DNA from: Odiellus spinosus
Taxonomy: Eukaryota > Arthropoda > Arachnida > Opiliones > Phalangiidae
Assembly (NCBI GenBank): GCA_963920705.1
Contig: OY987240.1
Span: 7,094,766-7,158,765 of the forward strand
Direction: 5' to 3'
Length of the DNA stretch: 64,000 bases
In this document: positions 1-10,730 of the stretch, piece after piece
How the letters are laid out: every line of letters starts with the position of its first letter
Numbering within the stretch: position 1 is the first letter of the stretch
The notes under the pieces: generated by a model
Database searches by the model: none
What the model was told of the DNA's origin: nothing
Seen by the model: the letters and a program-made list of their open reading frames with translations, nothing else
Position numbers and translations under genes: made by a program

Positions 1-1180
1 TGCCCACAGTGCGAAACGAATTTCAAGCATTTGTTAATGTTAAGCCCCATAAATTATTAAGGCCCTGTCAAACTAGGTGGCTATCTTTAGAAGCTGTGGT
101 CAAACGGTTAGTCGAGCAATGGGACGCTTTAATTTTATTTTTCACGTCCGCTGCTCTAGAAGACAACATCGCGGCAGCATAAACGATATTAAATGCCCTA
201 AGAGACCCCGTGTATAAATTATACTATTTTTTTTTGGAATATGTCTTGGGAGTAATTAATAAAATGAACTTAGTTTTTCAAAGTGAAAGCCCCAGAATTA
301 CTAAGTTTCATGATGAAATCAAGGCCCATTACATGACAATTTTAAGGAGCTTTATGCAAAAACAGTATTTAGATGAGACGCCTCTTAGTAAAGTAAATCC
401 TAAAGACTCGTCTAAATGGCTAGGATTAAAGAAAATATATGTGGGATCAAAAGCTGAGATACTGATATCATAAGGAAATATTAACCCAAATGATTTGTCT
501 GTTGTTTTATCGAGATTTGTCGATTTTTTTGTAGAATTATCCCTGCAGATTAAAGCTAGGTTTAATTTTGACGACGATGTTTTACAGAAGCTTTCTTGGT
601 TAGAGCCCAAAAACGTCGTTTCTGGCGATATTAGTAGCATTGCCTCTTTAGCGATACATTTTCCAAATATTGTCAAGGAAAACGAGCTAGAGGAGTTGAA
701 CTCGGAATATCGAATGCTCCCAGATTATGAAAATCTTAAAAATTTAGGAAAATCAGCGGTTTCCCTAGAGGCATTTTGGTCAGAGGTGTTTGAAGTTTTG
801 AATGTAAAAATGCACTAGGTTCTCCAATGTTCCCTGTTCTCTCGCGATTCGCCAAAGCCATGATTTCCCTACCACATTCAAGTGCAAATGTAGAAAGGGT
901 TTTTTCTCATTTATTTTCAATTATAACGGACCACCGAAATATGTTAAACACAGAAACGTGTAAAGCCCTTCTTTTAACCAAAGAACTTTTAAAACGCGAA
1001 TGTTTTTGTTTCAAATGGAATCCCGGGGAGAATTTAGAAAAAAAAAAAATTTGCATCTGGACGAATGAAAAGATAATGTTATTTAAAAATTTTCTGTTAT
1101 TAATTGCTCTGAGGAACCTAAAATCTACAACTCAATCAAAATCTCAAAATCAATTTTGCGCTAGTGAGTTTAAATCATGA
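1..1180 (+). pseudogene. hAT-type transposase remnant (C-terminal half)
   Basis: An open frame enters from the left edge of the window and shows the TRWLSL motif (about 72-89) typical of hAT-superfamily transposases of the ZMYM/FAM200-like type. It is interrupted by an in-frame TAA at 180-182 and another stop at 471-473. The frame shifts near 805-818, after which the dimerisation region reads LPHSSANVERVF (about 869-910), the best conserved part of hAT proteins. The N-terminal BED finger and the first part of the DDE core lie outside the window. The stops show it is inactive. The family call rests on the two motifs and is fairly secure. The exact lineage is not. Confidence 0.8.
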
Positions 1181-1237
1181 GTTTTGAGTTTTAAAGATGA
1201 ATTTTGATTTGAAATGTGATTATTGATTTCAACCCTC

Positions 1238-1430
1238 CAATTGGTTTAGATGTTTTCATGGAATGAAGACTGTATATATCCTCTTTTAATCTCATTGACC
1301 CAAAATGTAACGATGGATTAGATGAAACTTTTTAAAAATTTGGCTGCTCTTTATTTCTTCAATTGGCTTAGATGTTTTGATGAAATCTCTTTGATCCTAA
1401 ATCTAGCCAGGGTTAGATGAAATTTCTGCA
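1238..1430. repeat. degenerate tandem duplication, about 120-bp unit
   Basis: The phrase TTGGYTTAGATGTTTT followed by ATGAAATYTC recurs about 120 bp apart, with the second unit shorter. It is AT-rich and non-coding. The stretch 1181-1457 holds nothing else that I can identify. Confidence 0.5.
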
Positions 1431-1464
1431 TTATAGGAATATCTCATAATCAGAGAGATGAGTA

Positions 1465-1960
1465 ATCTGCAATCTCAAGCGGCCGGAGGTATTAACATCA
1501 GAAAGATGAACAAAAAAAAAAAAAAAAAAATTGGTTTAAACGGCAATGGGGAAAATGTAAAGATTTCTTTGCTTCAACTCCGGCTGCCGGAGGTATTAAC
1601 ATCAAAAATGATAAAAAAAAAATTATTTAAATTTGGTTTAAATGGCAATCAGAAAAATGTAAAGATTTCGCTATATCAAGTGCGGCTGCCACAGTTATTA
1701 ACATAAAAAATGTTGAAAAAATTAATTAAAATTTGGTTTAAAGACCCTATCTGCTCTGAAACTTGCCCCTTTAAAATCCTCTTCCCTTACGCACGCAGCC
1801 TAGCTTTGACTGTACAATTTGTTTTGTACAACGTCGTCTGCTAAGCTAGAAAAGAAGGCGACTTTAAAGTGGACTTAAAAATCGCAGATAGTCCCTTTAA
1901 AGGGCAATGGGAAAAATGTAAAGATTTCGCTATATCAAGTGCGGCTGCCATATATATATA
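1465..1960. repeat. degenerate tandem repeat, unit about 105 bp
   Basis: Units contain GGAGGTATTAACATCA, a poly-A tract, TTTGGTTTAAAYGGCAAT and AAAAATGTAAAGATTTC. About three and a half copies are present. The array is split at a TTTAAA by a small inverted-repeat element at 1743-1895. A further isolated unit lies at about 2312-2405. Apparent reading frames here are repeat-driven. Confidence 0.65.
1743..1895. mobile_element. small MITE flanked by TTTAAA
   Basis: A 153-bp insert interrupts a tandem repeat unit. The unit continues on the other side with TTTAAA present at both junctions (1737-1742 and 1896-1901). The ends are imperfect inverted repeats (GACCCTATCTGC against GGGACTATCTGC). A diverged partial copy is at about 3488-3577. 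The flanks suggest TTAA-type target duplication, as in piggyBac or Kolobok MITEs. The superfamily is inferred only. Confidence 0.5.
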
Positions 1961-2565
1961 TAGAAGAATTCTAAATAAAAGAGGGACTTGCAGGGGCAGC
2001 GCGTCATTTGGGTACACTCTTTACATGCCGATCTGTTAAGAGATGTGGCTATCGTAGTTCCCGTTCTGATCCTATACTGATGGGCTAAGCTATGGGGAGA
2101 GAGAGACAAACTAGGCTGTAACCCCTCCCCTCGCGCTTCGAGACTTCACGCGCGTTTCCCTTAGCAACGGCTGTAATACGGGGATAGATACGAGAGCGAG
2201 AGATAAGAGTGAGGCGGAGGCGCGCCATCTACTGTGATAATTCATCTTTATATTTGTATACCATTGGCCGTAGCCCCTGGAAGTTAGTTTATGAGTATGG
2301 ATATTTTAGAATCGGCAATTAATATTAAAAATTGATGAAAAAATTATTGAAATTAAGTTTAAAGAGTAATGGGAAAAATGTGAAGATTTCGCAGCATCAA
2401 CTGCGGATTTGGGAATTTATATACAACTAAATATTTTACGATTTTTAAAGAAAAATCTCACGATATGGAAGATTGCGATGTTTATATTATTAATATATAA
2501 CTGAATACTATTAAAGGGCAAGTCTGCTGATATAGAAGTTTACAATAATATGTAAGACTGAAGGA

Positions 2566-2726
2566 ACAGATATATTACATCAAAAATGTCTTTGTTAACA
2601 AAGACCCAGAAGGGCATGTTATGATTTCGGATGGCAGAAGTGACAGATATTATATCAAAAAAGTCTCTGTGAACAAAGACCTTGAAAGACCTGTTATGAT
2701 TTCAGATGGCTCAAGTGACAGATATG
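2566..2726. repeat. two tandem units of about 76 bp beginning ACAGATAT
   Basis: Units start at 2566 and 2643, with a partial third at 2718. Each carries ACAGATAT, a TCTTTG/CTCTGTG...AACAAAGAC inverted pair and GTTATGATTTC. The ACAGATAT start recalls the arms of the foldback elements at 34-37 kb. Confidence 0.6.
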
Positions 2727-3988
2727 TTAAATTTTCTTTTAAAACCTAAAAATTAATTTTAATCGCCATCTTACAGGATTTAGAGTCTAATTTCAAAACA
2801 ACTGATTTTAGTCACTCGGAAATATTTAAGAAAAATCATAACAGACGATTTTCTCCCATTGACCCTTAACATTAAATTTGGCTTAATTATTTTTCAGGGA
2901 CTACGTGTCAACTGAAATAAAACTTTTCATTCGATAGAAATGGTTGGGTATTCTAACTTTCGATTTAGACGCATATACATTCAGCGAGATTTAAGTATAA
3001 TATTTCAAACACCTTTTTTTATTCTTACTTTGAATTTCTATTCGTAAAAGAACACCTCCTATCCCGAAATCATGGATTACTCATGGATTTATGTCCCCGA
3101 TATGTAAACAAACCAAGGCTGTAAGATATGTGACTTTAAAGGGGCTACACGCTAATCTCTATGTATTTGGATAATTAATATTCTTAAATTTATAATGGAC
3201 AAATACTCGAATACCGACCTTTAAAATCCGTTAAAACTACTTAAATAATGATTTATTATAGCTCCTCGACTTTAGTCGAGGCAATACGTTCACATTACAT
3301 TATGCTTGCTGAAATAAGGAATTTATACAATATTAGTCCCAATTTTGGTTGCGAATGGCCAAAAGTTGCCCCAAACCAATCCTTAGGTATTTAAGAGTTT
3401 TAGCGCTAGTTAGTGGCCTCTTAAAGGAATCATAAATAAAATTATAAGGTTTTCCTCGAAGAAAAATAAGAACTTAGAATAACTTAAAACCCTATCTTCT
3501 CCGAAATTTGCCCCTTTAAAATCCTCCTTCTTTGACTGTTCAATTTGTTACGGTCAACGTCGTCTGCAAAGGGATTACGACTTCATCTTACCAAAAAAAC
3601 CAAATGATGCATAGGCTACGGGGATCGAGGCTTAGCGATATTTTCCACTAATTGACTTACGAAAACCTACATTAGAAGCTTTTTCCTCCCATATCCTTCA
3701 TAAAAAATATTTCAGACCTTAGTATTGTTTTTAGCGGAAACTACGAATGAATAGGCGACGAATCAGTTTAATTTCAGTTCAATAATTCGACGTTTAGCGT
3801 AAAAATATTAATTTTCATTGGCTGACGCCATTTAACGAACGAGGACAAATTATTTCAAATGTTTTCTGTCGTCAGAAGGGCGGTCATCGCGAAACGAATT
3901 TTCATTAGTCCTTCAAATAAATTTACGTGGGCATCTGCCTTAAAAATAGAACAAGATTTACGTCCAGCCAAAAGAGATTAACCTCGAT
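2727..3988. other. non-coding AT-rich interval
   Basis: I see no gene here. Besides the MITE relic at about 3488-3577 it holds unassigned unique-looking sequence with stops in all frames. Confidence 0.6.
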
Positions 3989-3992
3989 GGTT

Positions 3993-4745
3993 TGTTCCCA
4001 TTTCGCCCAATCCTACTTCACCCAAACGTATTATCATTTGGCCCAAAATTATCGATTCCCAATTCGCCCAAACCAAAATTTCCTTGTCCCTATTCGCCCA
4101 ATCCCACTTCGCCCAATCGTTTTATCAGTTAGTAAAGAATTATCTATTCCCATTTCGCTCAACCTAAAATTCCTCTTCCCGTTTCGCCTAAAATTGTTAG
4201 GTTGGGTTAGGTTACCAAAACTAATAAAGTAAATTGTTCTTTAGATTGGGTTAGGTTAAGGTAGATTATGTTTGGTTAAGGTAGAATATGTTGGGTTAAG
4301 GTAGATTGTATTTGGTTGGGTTACCAAAATTAATAAAGAAAATAGTTCTTAAGATTGAGTTGGGTTATGTTGGCTTGGGTTAGGTTAGGTTACCAAAACT
4401 AATAAAGAAAATTGTTCTATAGATTGGGTTGGGTTACCAAAATTAATAAAGTAAATTGTTTAGTTACATTAAGAAGTGCGTGTAGAAATAATTAAACATG
4501 ACGAAGGAACCGATCAAGAGGATTTTGTTCGCATATGCTTTGGGCGAAATAAGAATTTGGCAAAAATGGAATTATGCGAAATGGGAATTAGGGGAAATGG
4601 GATTGGACGAAATAGGATTGGGCCTAATAAATTTAGCTGATTGGTAATTGGGCCAGTTGGGATTGGGCCAATTGAGTTTGGTCCAATTGAGATTGGGCGA
4701 AATGGGAATTGGGCCAAATGTTTTGGGCGAATCGGGGTAGAACCA
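3993..4745. mobile_element. foldback-like element: minisatellite arms around a TTAGG-like core (copy 1)
   Basis: The left arm (3993-4195) repeats a unit of about 15 bp such as CCCATTTCGCCCAAT or TTTGGCCCAAAAT. The core (4196-4470) repeats GGGTTAGGTTACCAAAACTAATAAAG and GGTTGGGTTAGG. The right arm (4540-4742) carries the reverse-complement units (TTGGGCGAAATGGGAATT). The whole block is colinear, in reverse orientation, with 45361-46112. A unique stretch (CGATCAAGAGGAT...TTGTTCGC) sits between core and right arm in both. That shared non-repeat stretch shows they are copies of one element rather than independent satellites. Confidence 0.7.
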
Positions 4746-4982
4746 CGTCGATTGGTCATAAAATAATCTCACGCAGAGGGCTTTACGTTTCAGTCGGTTT
4801 TTGTTATATTTCAGTGGAAGTACATAAAATCAGTCAGTTATTTTATGTTAATATGCTTTAATATTGTTAAGTGACATTATGAGCGAGACGCGAGAGAACA
4901 GGTGTCGCCAAAAAATACGCAGTTACGCTTACATACACATAAGATAAATTGAGAAAGACAGATGTCGATAGTCCCGTCAAAT

Positions 4983-5924
4983 TTAAAGTTCTTCTAAGTC
5001 TAACACCCCTCCTGGATCTATGATCCCCATACTTTTAAGATGTAGAATCATTCTGGGACTAGGTAGCGCTTTTGTTAGTCCGTCAGCTAGGTTTAGTTGT
5101 GAATTCACGTATTTTAATTTGATTTTCTTTGCTTCAATCAAATCACAGATATGAAAACGTCGTAGGTCTATGTGTTTTGATCTTTCTGAAGTGGTGGGAT
5201 TCTCAGACAATTTCATCGCGCCTTGGTTGTCAATGTTAATTTCTAAGGGATTGCCTAAAAATTCTCTTTGATCGATTTCTTCCAACATATTGCTAATCCA
5301 AGTACACTCCTTTCCACATTCGCTTAGAGCAACGAATTCGGCTTCGACTGTACTGAGCTCCTCCCACTTTGAATAAGTATCCGCTGAATGATCGCCTATC
5401 TTCGATGTCAGATCCCCAATCTGAATCAGTAAAAACATCGATTGACTACTCTTCTGGTAGTGTAGTGACAATTCCTTTGTACCATTTAGGTATCTCAAAA
5501 CGTGCTGCATTCCAGTCCAATGCTCAGTGGATGGGTTTTTGTTGAATTGACTTAAATAGCTCGTAGCAAAAGACAAATCTGGCCTGGAATGGGCCGCTAA
5601 ATAAAGTAGACTACCAATAGCGTGTCGGTATAGAACAGCCTTGTTTTCGCTTAGTTCTTGTCCTTCTTGGCAACATTTATATTTTGTTCCGAGACATATA
5701 GTGGTGTTGATACGGCTTTAGAATTCATAATACCCATACTTTCGAGTTGGCGTACTCGGTATAATGTTTGATCTAATATGATAGAACCTGGAATTCTTCT
5801 CACTCGTATAGATAGAATGTGCTTAGCTTCTCCTAGATCTTTAACTTCAAATTGATCTTGTATAGCTTTCTTGAAATCTTCAATGTTTTTTAAGCTTCCA
5901 TAGAGGACAAGATCATCTACATAT
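4983..5924 (-). pseudogene. copia-type pol fragment: RT palm end, RNase H, start of 3' LTR
   Basis: Reading leftward from 5924, the fragment opens at the RT active-site YVDD (about 5903-5918). It continues through the region linking RT to RNase H, with the RNase H signatures EAEFVALSECGKECTW and SKHIDLRRFHI and a terminal stop at 4983. There are several frameshifts, one near 5665 and at least two in RNase H around 5370-5480. A polypurine tract AGGAGGGG (5013-5006 on the minus strand) is followed by TGTTAGAC, so the 3' LTR probably starts at 5005, overlapping the last codons. The 5' part of pol is missing because a gypsy LTR begins at 5925. Confidence 0.85.
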
Positions 5925-6485
5925 TGTAGTGCTTATTTTAGGATCCTTTGGATTTTTGTTCAGTGTTCCTTTAATTTCAAGGTCCCATTTCCTTTATCGT
6001 ATCAAGTTAAAAATAGTTCAGTCGAAGGCGTTCGAGTTACTTCTATATTTTTTTAAGTCATAAAGTTAATTATAGGTTCAGGCATGGGAGCAATTTCGGC
6101 AAAGGGTAAAAATATACATTGAAGGCTATATCTGGGTTAGAAAACATTTTCCCAAATAAAATAAGTAACAAAAGGCAGGAAAGGATTTAAAGGCGTAACC
6201 CGCGCGCTGGTCCCACGGGACGGTAGATCCTGATGGCCACCAATAGATCACATTTGACAGGTAGGGGATTTCGGGGAGTCGTGGCCACGACGCCTTTGAT
6301 GTCCTTTACTTAAAATAACTTTCCGTTTAAAAACCATCTTAAGAAATAGCGAATTGATAGTTTTATTACCCATAATTATATTCCCATTTTCATCTTACTC
6401 CAAAAAACCGAAGTTTACCAAATGCCGCGAAGCTTAATTGTAAAAGCTTTGAAAATATTTTATCTGTATTTTGTTATCTCGGAAC

Positions 6486-6788
6486 CAAGAAGGATCCAGA
6501 CAAGGAGAAGAAAAGTGGGAACGGCGAGGTTCCTACTGCGTCAGCCTAAACTCCACTCTGGGAGAACGGGGGACATTCGGGGGTAGAGATGCTTCGTGGT
6601 AAATTGTTGTCACGTGGGTAAAACGGATCCTTTATGAGACGCGTAGTAGCCGACGACGCTAGCGACCACGTGACAACAATTTACCTCGAGAATTTCCTAT
6701 CCCCCCTTTCCACCCGAGTGGGAGGTTGGCTCTTCTCTCTCTAACTCAACGCAGCCCCAATTTTCCTCTCCTTGTCTGATCCTTCTTG
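6486..6788. mobile_element. MITE family A, copy 1 (7-bp TSD)
   Basis: Terminal inverted repeats run for about 33 bp (CAAGAAGGATC...; the other end ...GATCCTTCTTG). The insertion splits TCGGAAC, which is duplicated on both sides (6479-6485 and 6789-6795). The empty site is visible in the second LTR copy at about 17816-17830, which has TCGGAAC only once on its own strand. Copies 2 and 3 are at 30292-30572 and 53371-53654. Confidence 0.9.
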
Positions 6789-6886
6789 TCGGAACTTTCT
6801 AAGAAAAGGGTTCCTTTACTTTCATGTAGTGTATAAATATAATTTTAGGATGTTGGTATCTGGCGATACCTGTGCAAAATAATTAA

Positions 6887-7096
6887 GTGATACAACCAAT
6901 CACATATTTAATGATATCTGGCGATGCCTGGGTTTTTCATCTTGTAATGAAAAAATTGGAAAAGCGACCAGGAGCAAGTGCAACCAAAAATGGAATGAAA
7001 GTAGGCTTCGGATTGGTCGGGCGAAAACACGTCATAAACGTCCAAGCCAATCGGGTCGAACAGGGTTACCTGACAGCCACAGGGGTGACCCTTTAA
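6887..7096 (+). other. 69-codon ORF inside the gypsy LTR, open in both LTR copies
   Basis: The frame from GTG at 6887 to TAA at 7096 stays open in the second LTR copy (17523-17732, minus) with only three amino-acid differences. No domain is recognised. It may be chance openness in a young repeat rather than a gene. Confidence 0.3.
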
Positions 7097-7959
7097 AAAG
7101 ATGAAACTTTAATGTTGGACTGATATACTTGACTTGGCCACTATGAGTCAAGGTGCACGAAGTTTTTAAGAAGGGAAAGGAGGAGATGCGCGGACTTAAG
7201 AGAATATTCTTAAAGACGAAGTCCGAGACTCCGCGGATGGCGAAGGTCTAGAGTCAAAGATAGCGTACGAATAAAAGTCAGTACAATACTGCAATCAAGG
7301 AAAAAGACGGTTAATAAACTGCAAACTAATGATCGCGGCTCGGAATCGCGATTAAAAACTAAAAGCGCGATATTCACGGTAACCCGGCAATGAGGCGCAT
7401 TACCAAAAACCAGGGTCGCCAGATCAAAGATAAGTTGTAATTAAGGATGCATGTAAATATTATTTTGGGGGTTACGGGGTTTATTTAGTGTTATTTGTTT
7501 TATATTATTAGGGTATGTTTTTTTAACAGCAGCTTCCTAAAAGCTGTAAGATTTCTTTGTCAAAAGATTTATTATGTTATTATTTTATGTTTAACAAGTT
7601 AATTATGAACCTTAAGTTCAAAGTATTAAATATGAGCATAGGTAAACTTACGTCTATTTCCTATTAACCTAAGCCGATATCCCTTAGACTATATTTAAAT
7701 TTAAGTTCCACGTGTTTTTCTCGCTATCTTCTAATAGTGAAAAAGGTACGCCTTAGCAAAGACTAAGGAGTTTGATGTGTCGTAACAGTAACTAAGACGA
7801 AAGGTTTTTATAAGGTATAATTAGTTTTTAGGATTTCTCTTTCAAGTTTGAAACAAGGGCTCGCGCGGTTGAGCACCTTAATGTTTAGTTTAAAGGTTTT
7901 AAAGATTGAGAAAGAAGAGAGTCCTAGGGCTAAAAGTCTAGTTAAAAACGCTGTTACAC

Positions 7960-7978
7960 TGGGGGCCCCGCCGGGATC
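7960..7978 (+). promoter_or_regulatory. retrotransposon primer-binding-like site
   Basis: TGGGGGCCCCGCCGGGATC begins one base after the LTR end. A TGG start and a 3' portion like a T-stem complement fit a tRNA primer site. I cannot say which tRNA. The stretch 7979-8255 is untranslated leader. Confidence 0.55.
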
Positions 7979-8255
7979 TGTTACATTAAAGGTTAAGTCT
8001 AAGGTGTAAGGTTTAGTGGTTTATAAAAGGTTAAAGGTTTAAGATTTAAGTTTTTTTCAGTTTGTTTACTAGTATGATATTTCAGAAGTACGTTTGCTTA
8101 ATGTTTACAGGTTTTATTTGCTTTGAATATTTTTATATGGAGAATAATTAATTAAGTTTTTTTTTAGTTTTTTTTGATAATTTGAGCTTACTTGCAATTT
8201 TATAAATTAGTTAGTTTGAGTATATGAGCTCACTTATAGTAGGTTTGATTCGGAT

Positions 8256-9915
8256 TTGTCTGAAGCGCAAAAGCGATCTAGAAAGGAAAGATACGAACAA
8301 AGAGTAAAAATGCCGATCATTCGTAGCAATCCCAATTCTCGTAGATCTTCTCCCACTAGAAGTCCAACTCCAACTCAAAATTTAATTAATATGGGTACGA
8401 ATAGTCCTACTAATTCCCGTAGTAATTCCCCCTCTCGAGGATCGGGTAGCGGTTTAAGTGGTTTAGCTCCTATTAATCAAAATGCTAACGCAAATACTTC
8501 TAATGCACCCGCTAGTAATGCCAATTTAAGTATTACCCCACCAAATAATGCACCCGTTGTTAATGCTAACGCAAATAATGCGCCAGCCAGTAATATTATA
8601 ACAGTCGAAACGCAAAATAGTAACGCAGGTACTGGTCAAGTAGCTAGCATGGATTTATTTAATCAGCTTTTGCAAAAAGTTAGTTCACTCGTTGATATGC
8701 AGGCTAGTCAGCAAGCTTTAATTCAGTCGTTGCTTACTCAACAAGCTTCGCAGGCTTTAGCACCGCAAATTACCGAAAATCAACAGGTTTTAGCTCCGTC
8801 CAATCCAGCGAGCATAGTTTTAGCGCCGCAAAACGTGGCGAATGCGCAGGTTTTAGGACAGCAAAATCTGCCAAACCCACGAGCGGGAAATTCAAATCTA
8901 GCTTCTACACCTGTTATGAGTTTAAATGTTCTGGGGAGTAAACAAAATATTTCACCCCCGGGGGGGGGGGACGCCTAGTCCGTCGTTTTCCGTAAGCGCG
9001 CCGTCTTCGGTCGGTAGCCAGGTTAACGTCGTGGCGGCATCCTTACCCTCGCTAACGTCAAGCCATTTCGTTACCCCTCCAGTTCTTCCCTTCACGACCC
9101 CCTTGGCGTCTCCCGTTTATCACGGAAATCACGCGGACGCGGGGCCGAAAGAGTTTTTACGTCGCGCGAGGCAGGTTATGATTACCTATAGGGTAGACGA
9201 AGTTACATTCGTACAAAGGTGGATTCCCGGAATGTTGATGGGACCCGCCTCTGATTGGTATTACAGTGAAGCCGACTTTACTTCCTGGGCAGATTTTCAA
9301 GGGAGACTGAAAGGCGCGTTTGAGCGTGAGGGAAACGATGATATAGTGTTAGATAAAATAAAAGAAAAGATACAAAAACAAGAGACTGTAGTCGAATACG
9401 CTACAGCGTTACAAAAATTATTTGGCCAGCTAAATGAGCCGCTCGACGCCAAACAGCAGCTAAAATATATGTATAGGAATCTTAGAAAGGATATTAAAGC
9501 GTATATAAAAATAAAGGTAATCAAAAATGTACGTGAGTTTATTGATGACGCCACAAATGTAGAACGGTGCATTGCTAAGCCCCGTAATTCTAACGAAACT
9601 AGTGGTGTTATTAGTGCTAGTGGGGCCGGTCAGTCAAAAGCCTTAAATCCTCAGAGTAGTGGTTTTACGCCTACATGTTTTAAATGCCAAAAGCTTGGTC
9701 ACACGGCGGATGTTTGTCGGAGTGCAATGAGAGGCACCGGTATCCAATATAACCCTAATGGGAGCGGGGCATATTATAATCCCAATATGAAATGTTTTAA
9801 ATGTAACAAAATGGGTCACAAAGCCCCTTGGTGCAAAGAAGACGTTCCCAAATCGGGAATCGGGGAAGCGGACGACTTGAAAAGGGTCAAGGGTCAATCC
9901 GCTCAGCAGCAATAA
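8256..9915 (+). pseudogene. gypsy gag (broken at a C5G11 run)
   Basis: The first half (8256-8978) is a Ser/Asn/Gln/Pro-rich segment. The start is uncertain: the frame is open from TTG 8256, and the first ATG is at 8310. The frame then breaks at CCCCC followed by eleven Gs (8955-8970). The continuation in the next frame has a retrotransposon gag core (WIPGMLMGPASDWYY, then FQGRLKGAFE), and two CCHC zinc knuckles: CFKCQKLGHTADVC (about 9679-9720) and CFKCNKMGHKAPWC (about 9793-9834). Gag packages element RNA. The break could be decay, assembly error or a slippage site. Confidence 0.85.
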
Positions 9916-9929
9916 AAGGGAAAAAGGCC

Positions 9930-10306
9930 GACCCGGAACCAAAAATGCCAGAGGTAAAAGACTCGTTAGGTGGAGGTCAAGATTTTTTAAAAATATTTTT
10001 AGGGACAGTTCCGTGTCTGATACAATAATTAACAGCGCTTTAAAACCCTTAATTGAAAATTCTGGCTATAAAACCACTAGTAAATATTCAGCTTTTGAAC
10101 AACCCGATGGGTCATTAGTAGCTATAGAAGGTACGATTGAATTACCATTTTGTTTACCGAGAAAGCAATTAGAATTTGAAGCTTCATATGCCGCCAACAT
10201 AGGTTACGAATGTATTTTAGGTCGAGATATTTTGTATAAAACAGGAATGATAGTTGATTTTGGGAAAGGACATTTTTGTTGGCCAGAAAAAGTAGATAAG
10301 TTTTGA
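9930..10306 (+). pseudogene. gypsy aspartic protease region lacking the DTG loop
   Basis: The sequence FLKIFLGTVPC, typical of the strand before the catalytic loop, ends near 10015. The next frame resumes with SDTIINSALKPLI and runs through the ILGRD motif (about 10213-10227) of retropepsins. The intervening Asp-Thr/Ser-Gly triad and its neighbours are absent, so the protease could not be active. The deletion explains the frame change. Confidence 0.7.
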
Positions 10307-10722
10307 GAAAAGGCCCGATATTTCTAAGGTTTATTCCCTGTCCCAAGCAGCGTTAGGTTTAAGTCGACCCAAAAACAACGTAGACTATGTAGGTATTCAT
10401 GAAGCACTAATTAAAGCTCCCCTCGATCAAGAGGAAATGAAAAGTTTAGTAAATTTGGTATCAAAATTCGAACATGTTTTTTCAACCCTACCGGGGAGGG
10501 CCACCCGAGTAGAGCATTATTTAGACACCGGTGATAGCCTGTCCATAGCTAGTGCCCCATATAGATTCGCGCCGGCAAAAAGAGCCGAAGTAGATAAGTT
10601 AATTCAAGATATCCTCGACCAAGATGTCATTGAACCTTCGGAAGGTCCTTGGTTAAAAAGAAAGGTGGGTCGTCGCGATTATGCGTCGATTACCGCATAA
10701 ATTAACGTTTTACCCAATTTTT
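10307..10722 (+). pseudogene. gypsy reverse transcriptase, N-terminal part
   Basis: This segment contains the pre-RT linker and the motif EHYLDTGDS...PYRFAPAKRAEVDKLIQ, followed by DVIEPSEGPW and, after a one-base shift near 10658, LCVDYR (about 10675-10692). It stops where unrelated exon sequence begins. The remaining RT resumes at about 12749, so roughly the central fingers region is missing or displaced. Confidence 0.8.
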
Positions 10723-10730
10723 AGAGGTAT

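Larger units (their letters stand above)
5925..7958 (+). mobile_element. gypsy 5' LTR (with nested MITE)
   Basis: The LTR starts TGTAGTGC and ends CTGTTACA, giving the expected TG...CA termini (TGTA/TACA). It is followed one base later by a primer-binding-like site. It is about 2.03 kb including a 303-bp MITE and its 7-bp duplication, so about 1.72 kb originally. Most of it is repeated in reverse complement at 16777-18383. It sits directly against the interrupted copia pol fragment. Confidence 0.8.

Noticed and set aside
4196-4470. Possible true telomere or chromosome end from TTAGG-like repeats
   Set aside because: Units are impure, interrupted by ACCAAAACTAATAAAG, and internal to the window with sequence on both sides. 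They recur in several orientations.
9643-9942. Minus-strand ORF containing RVILDTGASHC, which looks like a retropepsin active site
   Set aside because: It lies antisense to the gag zinc-knuckle region, has no other protease motifs, and the real protease region is on the plus strand at 9930-10306. Coincidence.
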